64,000 nt of DNA from Owenia fusiformis (Eukaryota > Annelida > Polychaeta > Sabellida > Oweniidae): positions 24,911,564 to 24,975,563 of the forward strand of contig CAIIXF020000007.1 of assembly GCA_903813345.2 (NCBI GenBank), given 5' to 3'. Position numbers and translations under genes: made by a program. The notes beneath the pieces are model-generated. The model ran no database searches. It was given only the letters and a program-made list of their open reading frames with translations, and had not been told where the DNA came from. Shown here in pieces: positions 26,601 to 41,600 of this stretch; position 1 is the stretch's first letter; the number at the start of each line of letters is the position of its first letter.

Positions 26601-29600
26601 AATATTTCAGAGAATGAAACTTGTGTATCTCATCCTTGAGTGTATTTATATTGCGTTAATAGTTTCCAGTATTGTGTAATAGGTCCTCTGAAGTAACCTT
26701 GGTTCGGGTGGCTTAATGCCCCCTCTGCCTCTCAGTCTCCCTCTCCCCCCCCCCTTCTCCCCATGGTACTTAGTGTCCTTGAATTTCTTTTGAATCAACA
26801 TAGCTCAAACTGAAATTTTCCAAGTGCAAAATGTTTTTCTTTGGTATATCCTAATAAAATGTTGTGGCCCACCTGCCTGTGTTGAATGGCCAGTCCCCCG
26901 GGGAAAGTATATCTTTTAGTCAGTTTAACAATTTTTAGGGACATTTTGTCCCAGAAAACTACAGAGGCATTCGACATGGACATAATACAATTGCCTTTGT
27001 AAGTTTGAGAGAAATAAAACATGGAAACCTTCAGTCTTGAGAGGAAATTGACATGGAAAAATGCTCAAAAAGTGGGTCTTTGGTGCGGCACATATTAAGG
27101 AGTGAAACCCCCAGGCCCCAGTCTAAAAAATCTATTGGTAAAAAAGTTCATATTATAAAGAAGGCCATTTCAATATTCATATAACAACGTAAAATATGGC
27201 CATTGGTATATATGTATGTCTACCTGCAAGTCTCCTACCTACTCATCGGTATGAAGTAAATTAGGGGGGGTACACTGTCTTGAAGGAAGACCAATGTATG
27301 TACATGTACAGGCCCGTAGCCAGGGGGGTTCGCCCCTCCCCCCCCCCTGGCCAAAAATTATTTCAAAATCATGCTTTTACCATTTTGAGCACCTTTCAAG
27401 TGATTTTAGCCAGATTTGGGCCAAAATTGTCAAATGTGAAAGCCCCTGAAAATTTTGAAAACTTAACCCCCCTTGGCAAATCCCAGCTACGGGCTCGATG
27501 TACTTTGTAGTGTTGATTAAATTACATAACACATTGATTGTTTCTCAATTATCAATATTGACCTCTTGGACAATCAATTTGCTTGAACAAATACTAATCT
27601 GTTAAAACAACAGATGCTACCTGGAAAATGCATCTCTGATTAAGAAAAATCAGCATTCCAAACAGTGGAATATTGAAATGATTTAATCAACCAAACACTT
27701 TGTATTTTAAATATAAAGTAATGTTAGACGAAATAAAGGATTTGTATTCGTCATTCATATTTTACGAGATACAGTCATACAGCATTTCTAAAAGATATGC
27801 CATTTTAGAAGAATGTGGTATTTTTGAGAGATATGTCAGAGATATATGCCATTTTAAAAAGAATACGGCATTTATAAGGAAGATATGGCAATTTCGAGTG
27901 ATATGGCATATTATACCAAATATTTGATTTGTCTCCTGAGTCAAACAAACAGGAAATACTGTGCTACTACTTCCATTTCTAGTGCCTCTATTGTTTGATA
28001 TCTACATTAAATATTTTGGTATTTAGTGTGAAAATATAACAAACTTCTTACCTGTAATCAAAGGTGTAATTAACTGAGATGATACTCAAGGGCAGTATAG
28101 GCAAACATGAGAACTCTGATCACAAATACCTGGGGTAATAAGCTAAAACAACTGGTGGAAACTGTGCCAGTAAGAGGGCTAATTAAAGGAGCTATGAGCC
28201 AATGTAACTTCACTGACCCAATCTTTGGAGTATACCTAGAGAAAATATTTCAGTGTGGTCATAAAGCTGGCAGATTCTGTGAAATAGAGAACCAATAGGG
28301 AATAGAAATGTGAAGGTTGGACTTTATATCATGTAGAATCAAACGGTTTTAGTGCATTCAAATATTGGGATTTTCCAAAAGAAGTAGTTGTGAAGGAAGG
28401 TCAAAGTTGAATTTTTGGCCAGGTCGACACATATTTGGAGGGACTCTGGTCAGAGAACAGCTGTATCTGGTCAAGGAAAATTGTACAGGAAATTCACAAC
28501 CAGAGTAGATGATATACAGGAAATACACTGAAACAAGTTACAGAGAATATATGAATATGGATACATGTGTTTATCAATGATAGAGCATAATGGATGGAAA
28601 TGAATAAGTATGACGATTTTATGATTACACACAATGGGTGGAATGTTGATTGAATTTTAGGAAAAGCATGAATATCAATTGGTATGAAATGATGAAGGAA
28701 ATCAAGTGAATTCTCAGAGGATTTCATCTACAGAAGAAAGGTTCTGAATATTTTGATGGATATAATATTCTATATATGAGGGATACATAGATTTTTAGTT
28801 TGTAGCTAATGTGCTGTTGAAACTGTCCCACATATATTATTCAAATATTTCTTGTATTTTCAGACAAAAGATTGTTCAAGACTTAGAAGACGAGAATGTC
28901 AATTGTAAATGGTACCATGAGCAGTTGGAGGAGGTGACCAATAAGGTGGAACAGCTTCCCGTCACTGACAACGTAAGTGCTTTTTACGTCATACTCATTG
29001 GGACTTTTCTTTGTCATGACAACAAGTATGAGATAAATCAGTTATCTAATAGGTGATCCTGCTATTGCTGCAATTGCATGTATATTTATCCCCCTGGATA
29101 AGTTTTAAAAACTTTCAATTACATTTCCTTTATATTCTCTATACATGTCCATGTACAGGCAAGTCTGGTTTGGGTATTATGGAGATATAAGATTTGACAA
29201 CATACAGTTATTTAGATTATAAATATTACCTCTAGATTCATACATTTTGATGAATGACTGCAATAGCTTTGGCTATCTGGCTAAAGAGTTTATCTTGGCT
29301 TAAGGATGTTCCCTGGTCAGATAGGAAAATATTCAATAGTATTTAACTTTTTCTCAAAAATGGTTTTCTGGGATTCTCACGGGCAACAAAGAATATTAAA
29401 ACTTTAAAAACCATATGTTAGTGTGCTTTTTTCTGAGCAAGAGGCCTCTAAAGTGTCAATATTTGACAAAAGTGGGCGTGGCACTTTCTCATTGAAACCC
29501 ATGTTAAAAATCAGGTTTTCACCCCAAAACACACTTTTGAATATTTAACTTTTTCTTAAACTCACAGAAACACTTAGTTATGCTATGTACTTCACATTTT

Positions 29601-32600
29601 GAAAAGAAAAATTAGGGGTTGGTGTTCATCGTTTTCAACTTCGTCCAGGGAACATCCTTAAGATTATAATCATCAATTTTCTTTCAATTTCATATCATAC
29701 TTTCCTTGTCATAAGCAGATGTCTTTCCTTTATGCAGCGAGATTACATTGTCAATAGAGATTTTCGTTCTGATGTAATAGGGCATTTTGTCTACCAATTT
29801 AAGATTAGTGATATTGCGAGATTTATCTCGCCTGAATCTAATCACATTTGGTGAAATATGGTGTTTAATATTCCATGGTGGATATATTTGCGTAATGATA
29901 GACTTCTTGTACTTAAATTAGCATGGAAAAACATTTATTATTCAGTTTTATGCATAATTGTCTGAACATTTAAAAAACTGGGAACTTTCATCAAAAATTT
30001 TTACAAAATGAAATTATTTGATTGAATTTTTGGCAGGTATAATTTACGAATTCAAACGTCACTGGCTTACTCGAGTCTCTAGCTTACAGCTAGACGAAAC
30101 TTCATTGATTTCGTATGTACTGTGCTACACGCACCTACACGCACCTAGAACTCATTTTTAATAAATTTTATAAATATTTTTAGAATATTAATCATATTTA
30201 GGATGAAGCGTTGCTTGTCTGGATTTAGATATTTCAAAATTTCATTTCGGAGTTTGACACATGGTGAAATTTTCTCGCTGTAGCTAAAAATGGCTTCCGG
30301 TTCTGGACGTGAATAACATTTGAAATTATTCTCGCTTAAAGAAATCAAATATAACAATAGATTCAGACGGGGATGTGAGCTGATGTTCTTCAAATCTATA
30401 CATAAAGGTATATTTCATATTATTATGCCATATTTACTGTGCGTGTGACACAATGATTTACAATATTTATAATACTAAGGCAGCTCAATCTTCCTCCTCA
30501 AAGCCGGAATATAGAGACGGCTTTGGACCGAAGTAATCACTGGCATTAACTGCTTTTCTGATTTAAAGGCCAAGGCATTTGTTCTATCAAATCCAATATC
30601 TGCAGCTTTTGTATAGTAGAAACTGTGCTGATGGGTTAGTGTAACTACACACATTTAGAGTTGTAATTAGGTGAGATATTGTTCCCATATGTACTCTTAA
30701 CCAGCCATTTTCTTCCATTAACCCCATTTGGGATGGAAATTCGAATATATTTTGTATAATAACTTCAAATTAATTGGATTACTAGTTCCATTTGGTGCAT
30801 TTTTGATGCTATGAGAATGTTCATCTGTCAATCAGTTACTATATTTTAGAAATTGGGATCATATTTTTTCTCTCTTGCCCTTCCTCCTTTCTATTAGTAT
30901 GAACTATGTTTTTGATAGTCTTTTATCAAGTCTATGGAATACCCCCCCCCCCCATACGCCTTTATAATTCACCTAGTCTTATACCGACTTTGATGTCATA
31001 AAATTGACATATTGATCATTGTCTTTAGTTCGACACCAGAAGTGATAACATAATGTTATAGTCCCCAACTTTTTTGTGAATGGTGTTCCGCAGTTGGTGT
31101 TCAGCAACTGTAACAAATGGCAGGTGGTGACAGTTTGCATGTTAATAAGCCTTGATTTCTTGGTTAGAAATCCAGCAGTAGTAATTGTGATACTTTAAAT
31201 TATGATATCATCTCTAAAATGATGACATATAAACAACTGTGATGCATTTAACAGGGCTTCTGTAGAGACATACTTGTTCAAACAAGAACTATGTCTGAGA
31301 GTAAAATCTGAGCCTTCCCTTTGAGTTCTATACTTCAAAGTATGAAAGACAGTGTTTATATTCTACCACATGATTAAAAAATAATAACAAATCATCAACG
31401 TCTGGCATTACACTTCTTATAGCCTTATGAACAGTGATCAAAAAAGAAAATTTATTTTTCAGTCGTGCCTGCTTCTTTATGTCAGTTTTCCCCAAACCCA
31501 ATTATGTTTGCTCTAGAAGGTGAATTAGAAAAAGATGAATTAAAAGATAAATTTGCTCTAGAAGAAAGACATGTTCACAATGTTAGTCTAGGAGAAAGAG
31601 GTGTTCACAATACTGGTCCAGGGGAGGGGTGTTCACAATTCTTTTCTAGGAGAGAGGTGTTCCCACTGTTGGTGTAGGGGAGTGAGAGAGGTGTTCATAA
31701 TGTTGCTGTAGAAGAAAGGTGTTTACAATACGTTATCCATAGAGCGTTCATTTTATCATATTCACTGCAAACTGTATTAACACAAGATGATAGTTCAAGT
31801 TCATAAAAGTCTGCATTTATCTCTTTCTCTATGGAATGATAAATATGACTTAATGATTGTTCTGATGTTGAAGTTGCTGATTATTTATGGACAGTGGATA
31901 TTTTTCAATTAACCTAATTCAAGCTAAATAACCATTACCCTTATGATTACAAATGGGAATTATGTTGGCAAGTTGAGATCTTTCGAGGACATGAATCGAA
32001 GCGCATGTTCAAAAAGACTACTGGCTCCCCCTATAGGTAACGGGGAAATACTGATAGGTGGCAATGTCTCTTGAAGGATTTTGGGACCATGATTTCCTAT
32101 GACTTGTTTTAGCCAAACATTTTAACACAAAATAAGTGAAATAAAGAACGCATTGATTTCTATGAAATCGCTTTTTAAAAGCTTATTCTGGAATTGAACA
32201 TAAGACTCTTATGTCCTTTTATCTGGTAAGTACAGCTAGATGAGTCGGTTATTCCTTGGAGTAAAATTAAAGTTAATTTACTTTTCTTACCACTGATGTA
32301 ACTTGTTATTCTGTTGACATTTAGTAAAATGATGTTCGAAAGAGTAGAATTGATTAACTATACAATAGGTTGCGTACCTAATTTTTTTATTTTAGTTTAT
32401 GGACCATTTTCAAAAATCAGCAACAAATTAAAAGATGAACTCTTCAACAAGGCATGGATTTTCAAAATACAATTTTTGGACCATCAACACCTCCTCCCAT
32501 CAGTTTCCAAATCTGCATTCTTGTTATATTCAGTAAAACCTATCTTAGTGAACACCTTTCTCTTGTGAATACCTTTGTTTAGTGAACACCACTTTAAGAC

Positions 32601-35600
32601 ACATTTTACATTGACTCCTGTATAAAATCCCCTCTTTGTAGTAAACACCACCAACAGTGAACACTTTTGTGCTTCCATAGGTGTTCACTATACACCGATT
32701 TTACTGTATATTAGATCATACAGAGTTGCTAGATCTTTTAAGCTAAGTTCACACCAACGGCGAATGCCACGCTTTAAATCTGCGAGCATAGCACCGTCAT
32801 TTTTGTTTACTTTTCCAAAAATATCACGATCTCCTTTAAGTAATGTTACGCTCTGATATGCTCTGATTTCCCGACTTGTACTTGTTATGGTTCCTCACAC
32901 TTTGATCCCGCTTCGACCAGGCTTTGTTACGCTTGAAATCACGCTTTGATAAGCTTTATTACACTTTGATGCGATTATGACGCTTTAAATCAGGCTCTGA
33001 TACGATTGCCAAGCTCTGTTGTGCATTTTTACGCTCTGTTAAGCTCCGTCACGCATTGGAAAATGTCGAGATTGCTGATTTCATGCCGCTTTTGATGCCA
33101 ATGACTATATAAAGATGCAGTAGATTCATAAAACCATTGCATCTTTGACTCGAGAACACGATGGCAGAACAACAAGATCCAGAAATTCCAGATGGATCAG
33201 AGCATGACCTATCTGAAGAAGACATGATGTTTGTCGCCCAGCGTGAAAGAGCGTGAGAGAGCGTGAGGAAACTTGTCAAGCGTAACAAAGCCTAACAAAG
33301 CGTTCAATCCTTGATTAAAGCATCTCAATTTGTTGGAAAGCTTGAGAGTCCTTCATGAAAGCGTAACAAAGAGTGTCAGATATTGATGAAAGCGTCCGAC
33401 CTCATGTCAGATCTTCATGCCAGATTGTAGCAAATCTTGAGACATCTTAACGAAGCGTGTCAAGTGGTAACAGACTGGGGTCCCCGCTTTGAACCAAGCT
33501 CTGTTAAGCTTTCCTACGCTTTGGGCCAAGCTTTGCTGAGCTTTGTTACGGTTTGTTAAGCTTTGATATGCTCTCGGCGCTTTAATCAATTCGTAACAGA
33601 GCGCCCAAAATTTTTAAACAGTTTCAAATTTTTTGGCGCTCTTGCCGAATATCACGCTTTACTCCGAGCTTTTCTACGACCTCGACGCTTTAATCAAACT
33701 TTGTTACACATTGGTGCCGCTTTAAAGCGCCATCATAGCGCCGTTGGAGTGAACGTAGCTTTAGAATTTGTTAGCCTTTTTTCTTTTCTGTTGGTTGTCT
33801 CAGAATCCCAATAGAGGTGAATTTAATATCATTAATTTGCAAATCCCAATGGAAAATCGTCATGCAATAAATATGAAACAATTTTGAAGTTTTAATTTAG
33901 GGAACTTAATTAGTCTTTCATCTTGAGTCTGTCTGACGCTCATGTCTGAAGCTCATATGGGGAGGGCAGCATCTTGACTTCATCTTGAGTCTGTCTGAAG
34001 CTCATGTCTGAAGCTCATATGGGGAGGGCAGCATCTTGACTTCATCTTGAGTCTGTCTGACGCTCATGTCTGAAGCTCATATGGGGAGGGCAGCATCTTG
34101 ACTTCATCTTGAGTCTGTCTGACGCTCATGTCTGAAGCTCATATGGGGGAGGGCAGCATCTTGACTTCATCTTGAGTCTGTCTGACGCTCATGTCTGAAG
34201 CTCATATGGGGGAGGGCGGCATCTTGACTTCATCTTGAGTCTGTCTGACGCTCATGTCTGAAGCTCATATGGGGAGGGCAGCATCTTGACTTCATCTTGA
34301 GTCTGTCTGACGCTCATGTCTGAAGCTCATATGGGGAGGGCAGCATCTTGACTTCATCTTGAGTCTGTCTGACGCTCATGTCTGAAGCTCATATGGGGGA
34401 GGGCAGCATCTTGACTTCATCTTGAGTCTGTCTGACGCTCATGTCTGAAGCTCATATGGGGGAGGGCAGCATCTTGACTTCATCTTGAATCTGTCTGACG
34501 CTCATGTCTGAAGCTCATATGGGGGAGGGCAGCATCTTGACTTCATCTTGAGTCTGTCTGACGCTCTTGTCTGAAGCTCATATGGGGGAGGGCAGCATCT
34601 TGACTTATCTGTTGCAGTGATCTCCCCGGGATTGTAAAACTACTCAATGAAATATCTCATTGTCAAGATCCAGTACTTCCCATGCAATTTAACCTTGACC
34701 TTTTTACCTTTTAGTGACATCATTTGCTTCTCCTATTCTACTTTGAACGTCATGCAAGAAATAGATACAGATGTAATATTTTATTTTGAGCAAGCTAAGT
34801 TAGGTATTGATTATTTGGGGTAATATGGCTGTATATATGCTGATGCCTAGAGTTTCTCTTGTGTGATGTTCAATAAAATACAGCTTTACCTTTCAGATAA
34901 TTTCCCTGTATTATCCCACAGTGTAAAATCTTCTTAAAAGTTTTTGGTTTTCCCTAATTTTCTTATCATTGTCAGGCTTGACATGGTGTACCAATTGTGG
35001 TTTAAGTCTCGTTTTGGATGTACTAAGGGTGGAAAATGACTGTTATGACAGATCCTTTAAGTATTTTTTGCTAAGGTTCTGGAGAATATGTGCACAGAAA
35101 ACAATAATGAGATAAGGCAATTTCCCCAGAATAATGTCAGGGATAAAACACAGAGCTGGCAATTTGTGAATAAAGGCCATATGCTGAAAAATAGATTGTT
35201 GTCAGTTGGCATATAATAGGCTGGCTCAAGGTCATTTTTTAATTTATATGCTAGTTCAGAGAAAATGAAGTTTGATTGAAGCAGTTTCACAATTTTGACA
35301 CATTTCATGAGATAAGTATATTACCCTGGGGTATTCTGGGATATTTAGTTCGCCTTATTTGGAAAAAGTCATTATTGTTCAAAAATTAGGTCAATATGAA
35401 TAGAAAAAATATATATACCACTTTTTGTCATATTCCAGATCTGCCCCTTATTGCTGATAAGCATGAGTAGATGTATATTTTGAACATGCAAGAATTAATA
35501 CATAATAGACACAGATTATTGACAGAGAGAAAAGATGAGAAAGATGTCATATTGATAAGTGGATGAATATAATCTGTAATTTTAAAGAGGCAGTTTTAAA

Positions 35601-38600
35601 GCCACTCGGGTCTGTTAGTTGAATCTAAATCCAGAATAAATCCATCAATCATTATACGTGTATGCCAGATCAGTCCATGAATTTATAAGCGTGTATATAG
35701 CAAACAAAAATATTTGTTAAGTTTAATCAACTGCCATTGTTGTCAAGATTATCAAAGACTTGTAGCCAAATAATCAAACTTTCAGCTTCCCTTTGATTTC
35801 CTTTCATCTTTACGGATATCCTTACCAAAAGATATTTAGCAGTTTTCTGAATATCGGTGTTTTTGCAAAATAATTGGATTAAAGTGCCCTTTAATTTTTA
35901 GTTTTTATACAATTTAAAGTGAGTTCCTAATGCTCAAGTAATTTATTTTTAGCTAAATTATATAATTAATGATTAATTTTATGAAATAATATGTGACTGT
36001 TGAGAAGTTTTAAGTCGAGGGGTATTGATATGGTCTAATATTTAGAATGTCCTACGGGTCTATTTGATAATCAACATGTTTCATCTCATACTGCATATCT
36101 GACTGTGCATTCTAAGATTTATATTTCGACTAAAAACTGGAGTCTGAATTTAGCATATAAGATTTTATAGGATATTGTACTTATCTGTTCAACAGTCAAC
36201 TGACAGCAGGCTTATGTTCCTTTCGAATGGTATATCATGAAGTTAATGGATATAATGTAGGAGTATAACCATGATAAGACTTGTTTTGAAATATACAGGC
36301 ATTAGGAATGGCCTGTGGCTTAACGTTGATATATTACAGCCATTGTATTATAATAGATAATATGTTGCTTTAAAATGATATACATGTATATCGCATGCTA
36401 TAAGGAGATAATTATTGTGATTATTTCCAATAGTATATAGTAGACATTACTATGACAACCTCATATGTCTTCAAGACACACAAGGTAAACTATTTCTCTT
36501 TTTATAATGGTCGAATTACAATGTTTCTGGGATCAAGGATAAGAATATTGAATTTAATAGTACTTTATTGAAATTTTCATTTGTCGTGTTCGTTTACAAC
36601 TGCAATCAATGAACAACTGATTAATTTAAAAAAATCAAATGCGCTTTGATTGATTTCGCCTTTACTTCTTCTGTAATAGTAATGTACCTTTGAAAAGGAT
36701 TACAAGATTAGTACTCGAGTTGTTTTATCAATATACTCCTCAATAAGTCTTTTGTAAAACAATTGATTTATCGAGTGTCAGGATGTTAAAACAAAATAAA
36801 TAAGTTCTGAAGAAATAAATCAAATATTGACTTAGCATAGTCATTTACTGCCAAGTGAAGTCAATATTTCAATGATAACTCTCTTACCAGTCTCAAATGA
36901 TTTTTAAGTCGCTCTGACATTTTTTTTTCCTCCAAGAGTTATATTTTCATATTTTAGAGAACAAATTATTGAAAGGTTCATATCTAGAGGGATTACTCTG
37001 CGATTCCTTGTTTCCATACCCTGTGTATTTATTTGTCTTCCTCAGAGTATATCTATTGTATACTTCTATCCTCTGAGCTGCACATAGTGTTTTCTATTGC
37101 TTTAGCATAAAGGGAAATCATCTCCTCACACTAACATTTTTGTGGCTAGTATATCTTACATTGAGCTGATTATAGCTTGGTTTTTGAAATCTGTTAAATT
37201 ATATTTATACATTTTAATGTTTGAATAATCAGATAATTTTAACATAAAATGATTGAAGTTATCTTATTGACTGTTCTATAAGCCATAAGGGATAGACGTT
37301 TCAAGAGCTAATAAACAGTTCTTGATAAGAATTTCGATATTTGAGATATTTACACATATCCAGATTTGCCTGTGTTTGAATTGTCGTCTGCTCATGCTTA
37401 TTTCACTAGATTTCTCTCTAAAATTTGATTAAAGTGTCTGAAATCATTGTATTTCTATATAATTTAAAGTGTCAACTGTACACTTGTATACTTTATTCCT
37501 TGATAATTCCTCTTATTTTTCTCTACATTGTGTTTTAAAATGCGACCCCTTGAGATTTTTCTTCCCGATAACCTGACTCAGGTGAAGTGAACTAGATGAA
37601 ATATTCACTTGGCATATGAGGACAGTAATCAAAGACAGAAGTTGAACATTTGAAAAATTTTACAGATGTTATTAATCAACGGATTTATAGCAGTAGGATC
37701 TATGGTATCAGCTTGCGGGATAGGGGAGGGGGGTAGGTGAGAGAAAGGGAGGAGAAATAGGAGGAATGAATGAATCAATACTTGGGACATCAGCATGAAT
37801 GTAATTAAAGGCAGTTATTAATTCCACGAGGCACTTTGAAATTGGAAAATATCAAGCTTTGCTGTTTAGTTCTGATAATCATAAAAAGAGTCAACGATGT
37901 AACACACAAAAAATGAAAAGATGATTTGGATATAAGAGATAGAGCATGCAGAAACATATACATTGTAAAATGAAATTGTAGAAATCAGAAAATGAACAGT
38001 ATGTTAGGAAATATTGAGAGGCATATAAAGTAAAAGCAGTATCTTAGATTAGGATTAGCAATCATGGTAAATTGAATTTCCTTGTATCTTATGCAATTTG
38101 TTTTTAATCTGTCTTCTCTCACAAATTTTCTTTTAGTAAATGTCATCTTTTCAAGTACAGTTTTTGTCAGGATCTAATTTTTTTAAAGGATGATCATCTT
38201 AAGTTAATGTCTGCAGTATTTCGTAAATATGCTATTAAATGGTTGACCAGAAAATTGTTTTTGATTTGTATAGAAACAGTGTTTTTCAAAATAAAGGAAT
38301 CGGGCTCAGTATTGAAGATTCTCCTCATTTTTTCTTATAGATCAGAATCACACTATGTAGTATGTTTGATGTGGTTGAAATATTTGAATCAAATTGACAT
38401 TCTCCTGCAGTATTCACATCTCTAATATACCCTGACGTTGTATTGATTGTATTCTAAAAGCGTCCATTCTGTATTTACAGTATAATCTACAGACGGATAT
38501 GGCGCGACGTCAGCTGGACTTTGAAGCTCAGAGGATCCGGGACCTCATGCAAGAGAATTATGGGACCACGGAGCACATATCTCAACGTCATGAAGCAAGA

Positions 38601-41600
38601 CTACAGCGAATACGTATGATTGAGACTGAGATGTTACGCATACAGAGACTGCACAAGGCCCAACAGGTAAAAATCTAGTTTAAAGGATCACATGTTACAT
38701 ATATAACCTTGTATTTTGTTTCCAGCATCTCGGGACCAAAAATGTTACATTAAAATTGTAACTAAGATTGAAGTCTCTGTAGATGAAGCTCACTTTTATA
38801 GAAGTAAAATCATTGAAAGGGATAACGTTTCTCCCTCAGCAGTTGCTCCATCAGGAGACAAAATACTAAGATAAATCCTAGCTTCTAAGGAAATTTGGAC
38901 ATGAATCCTATTTCCTATCATCATGACGATAATACCTTTAGAAAAGGTATTCTTCTTGTTCTTGATTAGAAGGCATGTTTGGCCTTATATGACTTGTGTT
39001 TCCTTGATAAAAGCATCCATCTTTGTGATCATGCATATTCCATTCAATTTCTCTCAAAAATTTGAAGAAAGTCTAACTTTCTGGCATTTCTATACAATTT
39101 GGAGTGTTCGCTACATGCCTGTTTACTTTATTCCTTGCTAATTTCTCTCATTTCCTTGTATTTTCACTTTAAATAATCACCACCGTGAGATTTTTCTTGA
39201 AGGTTTTTGTGTCAATATGTCTGCCTTATCTGTATGTGCTTGTAGAAACATGGAACAGATCTACTAATTTCCTTTGCAAAATAAACTAGAAAGATTTGAA
39301 CCTTGATGATAGCTATCAACGAGTAATGCTCAGAAAGCACGAAGTCAATTCCCTAAATGATGAAATAGAAAGACTCAAGAAATACATAAGCTTGAAAAAA
39401 AGACTTCAAATATTTTGGAGGCATGTAAAACAGGATAAATTCTTTTTGTGACTGACATACAGTATGAAATAACTCTCTAATCAACCATTGAAATGATTGG
39501 GTTTTTGGCATTGTTCGTTTTACTTTGTTCTATTGTGATTTGATTCAGTTCAATATTTATTACTTATAATGAGCTATGTTTTATCTGTTATTATGTCAGA
39601 TTGTAGAACGCATTTTGAATATGAAAATATGATCACTTATCTAATGTAATTGCCCCACTTTTTTTTTATTTATCTGGAATACAACTATTAAACATTTTCG
39701 ACAATTTCTCTCGTAATTTTTGAACTTATCTTTAATTTTACTCTAAAGGCAAAGATATTAGTTGGTATTATGCATGGTTTATGTGGTAAATATGATATTG
39801 ACTTGATTCATGAATTCATAAATAGATAAGAATAACGGAAGGTATCATGTTTTTTATTACTTGCCTGATTTCCTGAACAAGTTGCTGCCAAGGAGTATAA
39901 TATCATGATGGTCATATTTTTAATCACAAAATAGAGTAAAAAAGAATGGAATTAGCAAGGAACAAAGTGAACAGGCATGTAGTTAACACTCTAAATTGTA
40001 TGGAAATGCAAGAAAATAAGACAGTTCATTCAAATTTTAGAGAGAAAAAGCGTAGAATTTGTCTAAGCAGACGGATGACCATTGTCAGATTTTTACTGGG
40101 CAGTGACATTTAATCAATAGTTTCCATGTTAAATCATAGAATTACAGAGATAGCATATTGAAATAAGGTCTAGTCATATTAAATAATCACTCAAATCATG
40201 ACTTTTATGTAAATTTTCTCTCTAATTTGAATGAAATACCAAATTTCCTGGAATTCTAAACAATATAGAATGCTGATCAACTCATTTCCATAACATTTTC
40301 CATTTTTCAATATGACCCACATGGAATTTGATTCATGGGTTAAACAGCAGAATTTGCCATCTTGCACAGATGTACTTACTTATATGCATAATTCGAAAGC
40401 AAAATCTGAATTAAACTTAATTTAGAAAAGCTATTTATTTCAATAAAACTCTGACATTAGTGATATAAAATAATGAAATGATGGTGTAAGTACTATCTAG
40501 TACCAAGTGTCTAATATACAATATGGTTCAAAACATTTACCTGAATCTCATAACTTGAGAGAAACATTGAAATGTTTTAAAAATGTTTTACATTAGTGAC
40601 TAAAGTTTAAAAAAGGTAGAAGTGCCGATAAAGGTAGAGGGGTTTGGAGGTTTCAATGATATAGGCTCCGAATTAATGACATTGTCCTCATTCATATATA
40701 AATTAAATCAAAATTCGCAATATACAAAATTGGAACTACATGCTCCACCTTAATTGCAACATAACTGCATAATGTCTTACCTTAATATTAATCACACTGC
40801 TACCTTTACTTGCTATTACATTAACGCAATTGTGTTTAATCTAACACCAGTATAGACTTATAGATATTAATTACAAATATATGACAGATTATTAAAGATT
40901 AAGTCTCATGCCGGGTGATAAGAAACAAGGTCAACATTAGTTTTTAATTATTATCTAATGAATCAATCCATTTTTTGACAAATTAGACTTTCTTTTGCTT
41001 TCTTTTAACATGCTAGTTTTACCTGTTAATATTAAGTCAACTGCAGTATGTAAAGTACAGGTGTTGGGATCACATATAAGAATGTCATTCACATGAAAAA
41101 TTTCATGGTGGTCATGTTTTAAAATGCAAAATAGAGTGGGAAAGAGTGGAAAAAGCAAGGAATAAAGTAAATAGACATGTAGTTAACACTCTAAAATTGT
41201 ATAAAAATGCAAGAAAACAAAGAAGTTTATTCAAATTTTAGAGAGAAATAGTGAGAAATAGGAATGATCAGAGAGTTTGATTTTGATACAGCTTGTATTT
41301 ATAGTTCAAAATAAATGGGATGGGTCTACTTGAATTCTTTTCAATAAGAATAAATGATCAGAAATTAAATCACATCAAGGAAAATATGAATTACATTTTG
41401 TTTTTCTCCCTAGATGGCACTGCAGAAACAGAGCGAGGAGCAGACGGAGGCAAAGCATGATGATGTTTTAGTGGTTGACGCAGCAACGAGTACCATCGAT
41501 GTGAGTAAACAAACCTTTAAAACTACAACTAATAGACTTATATGATATTGATATTAAATCTCCTGGTTATGGCTTCTAATTTGAAATACATCCTGAAGAT

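Larger units (their letters stand above)
23636..28863 (+). other. APC intron 2
   Basis: A 5.2-kb GT-AG intron. It holds family A copies (24206, 24571, 26330), a degenerate repeat at 25860-26040, a MITE at 27309 and degenerate repeats at 27780-27920. The 63-codon frame at 28107-28298 has no recognised homology. Confidence 0.8.
28973..38480 (+). other. APC intron 3
   Basis: At 9.5 kb this is the longest APC intron. It contains the TTAA-flanked MITE (29299), family B copy 2 (31025), ~40-bp degenerate repeats (31500-31740), a pogo-like MITE (32531), the Harbinger-type element (32741-33760), the 62/63-bp array (33919) and one family A copy (37384). About 34610-37380 and 37550-38480 hold nothing recognisable. 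Confidence 0.8.
38667..41413 (+). other. APC intron 4
   Basis: 2.7 kb, containing four family A copies (39026, 39910, 40213, 41110), the last ending 143 bp before exon 5. No gene. Confidence 0.85.

Noticed and set aside
28107-28298. 63-codon frame in APC intron 2
   Set aside because: No recognised domain, no matching splice signals, and it would break the APC frame between exons 2 and 3.
33919-34606. CRISPR-like array
   Set aside because: Units are contiguous tandem repeats without unique spacers, in an animal intron.
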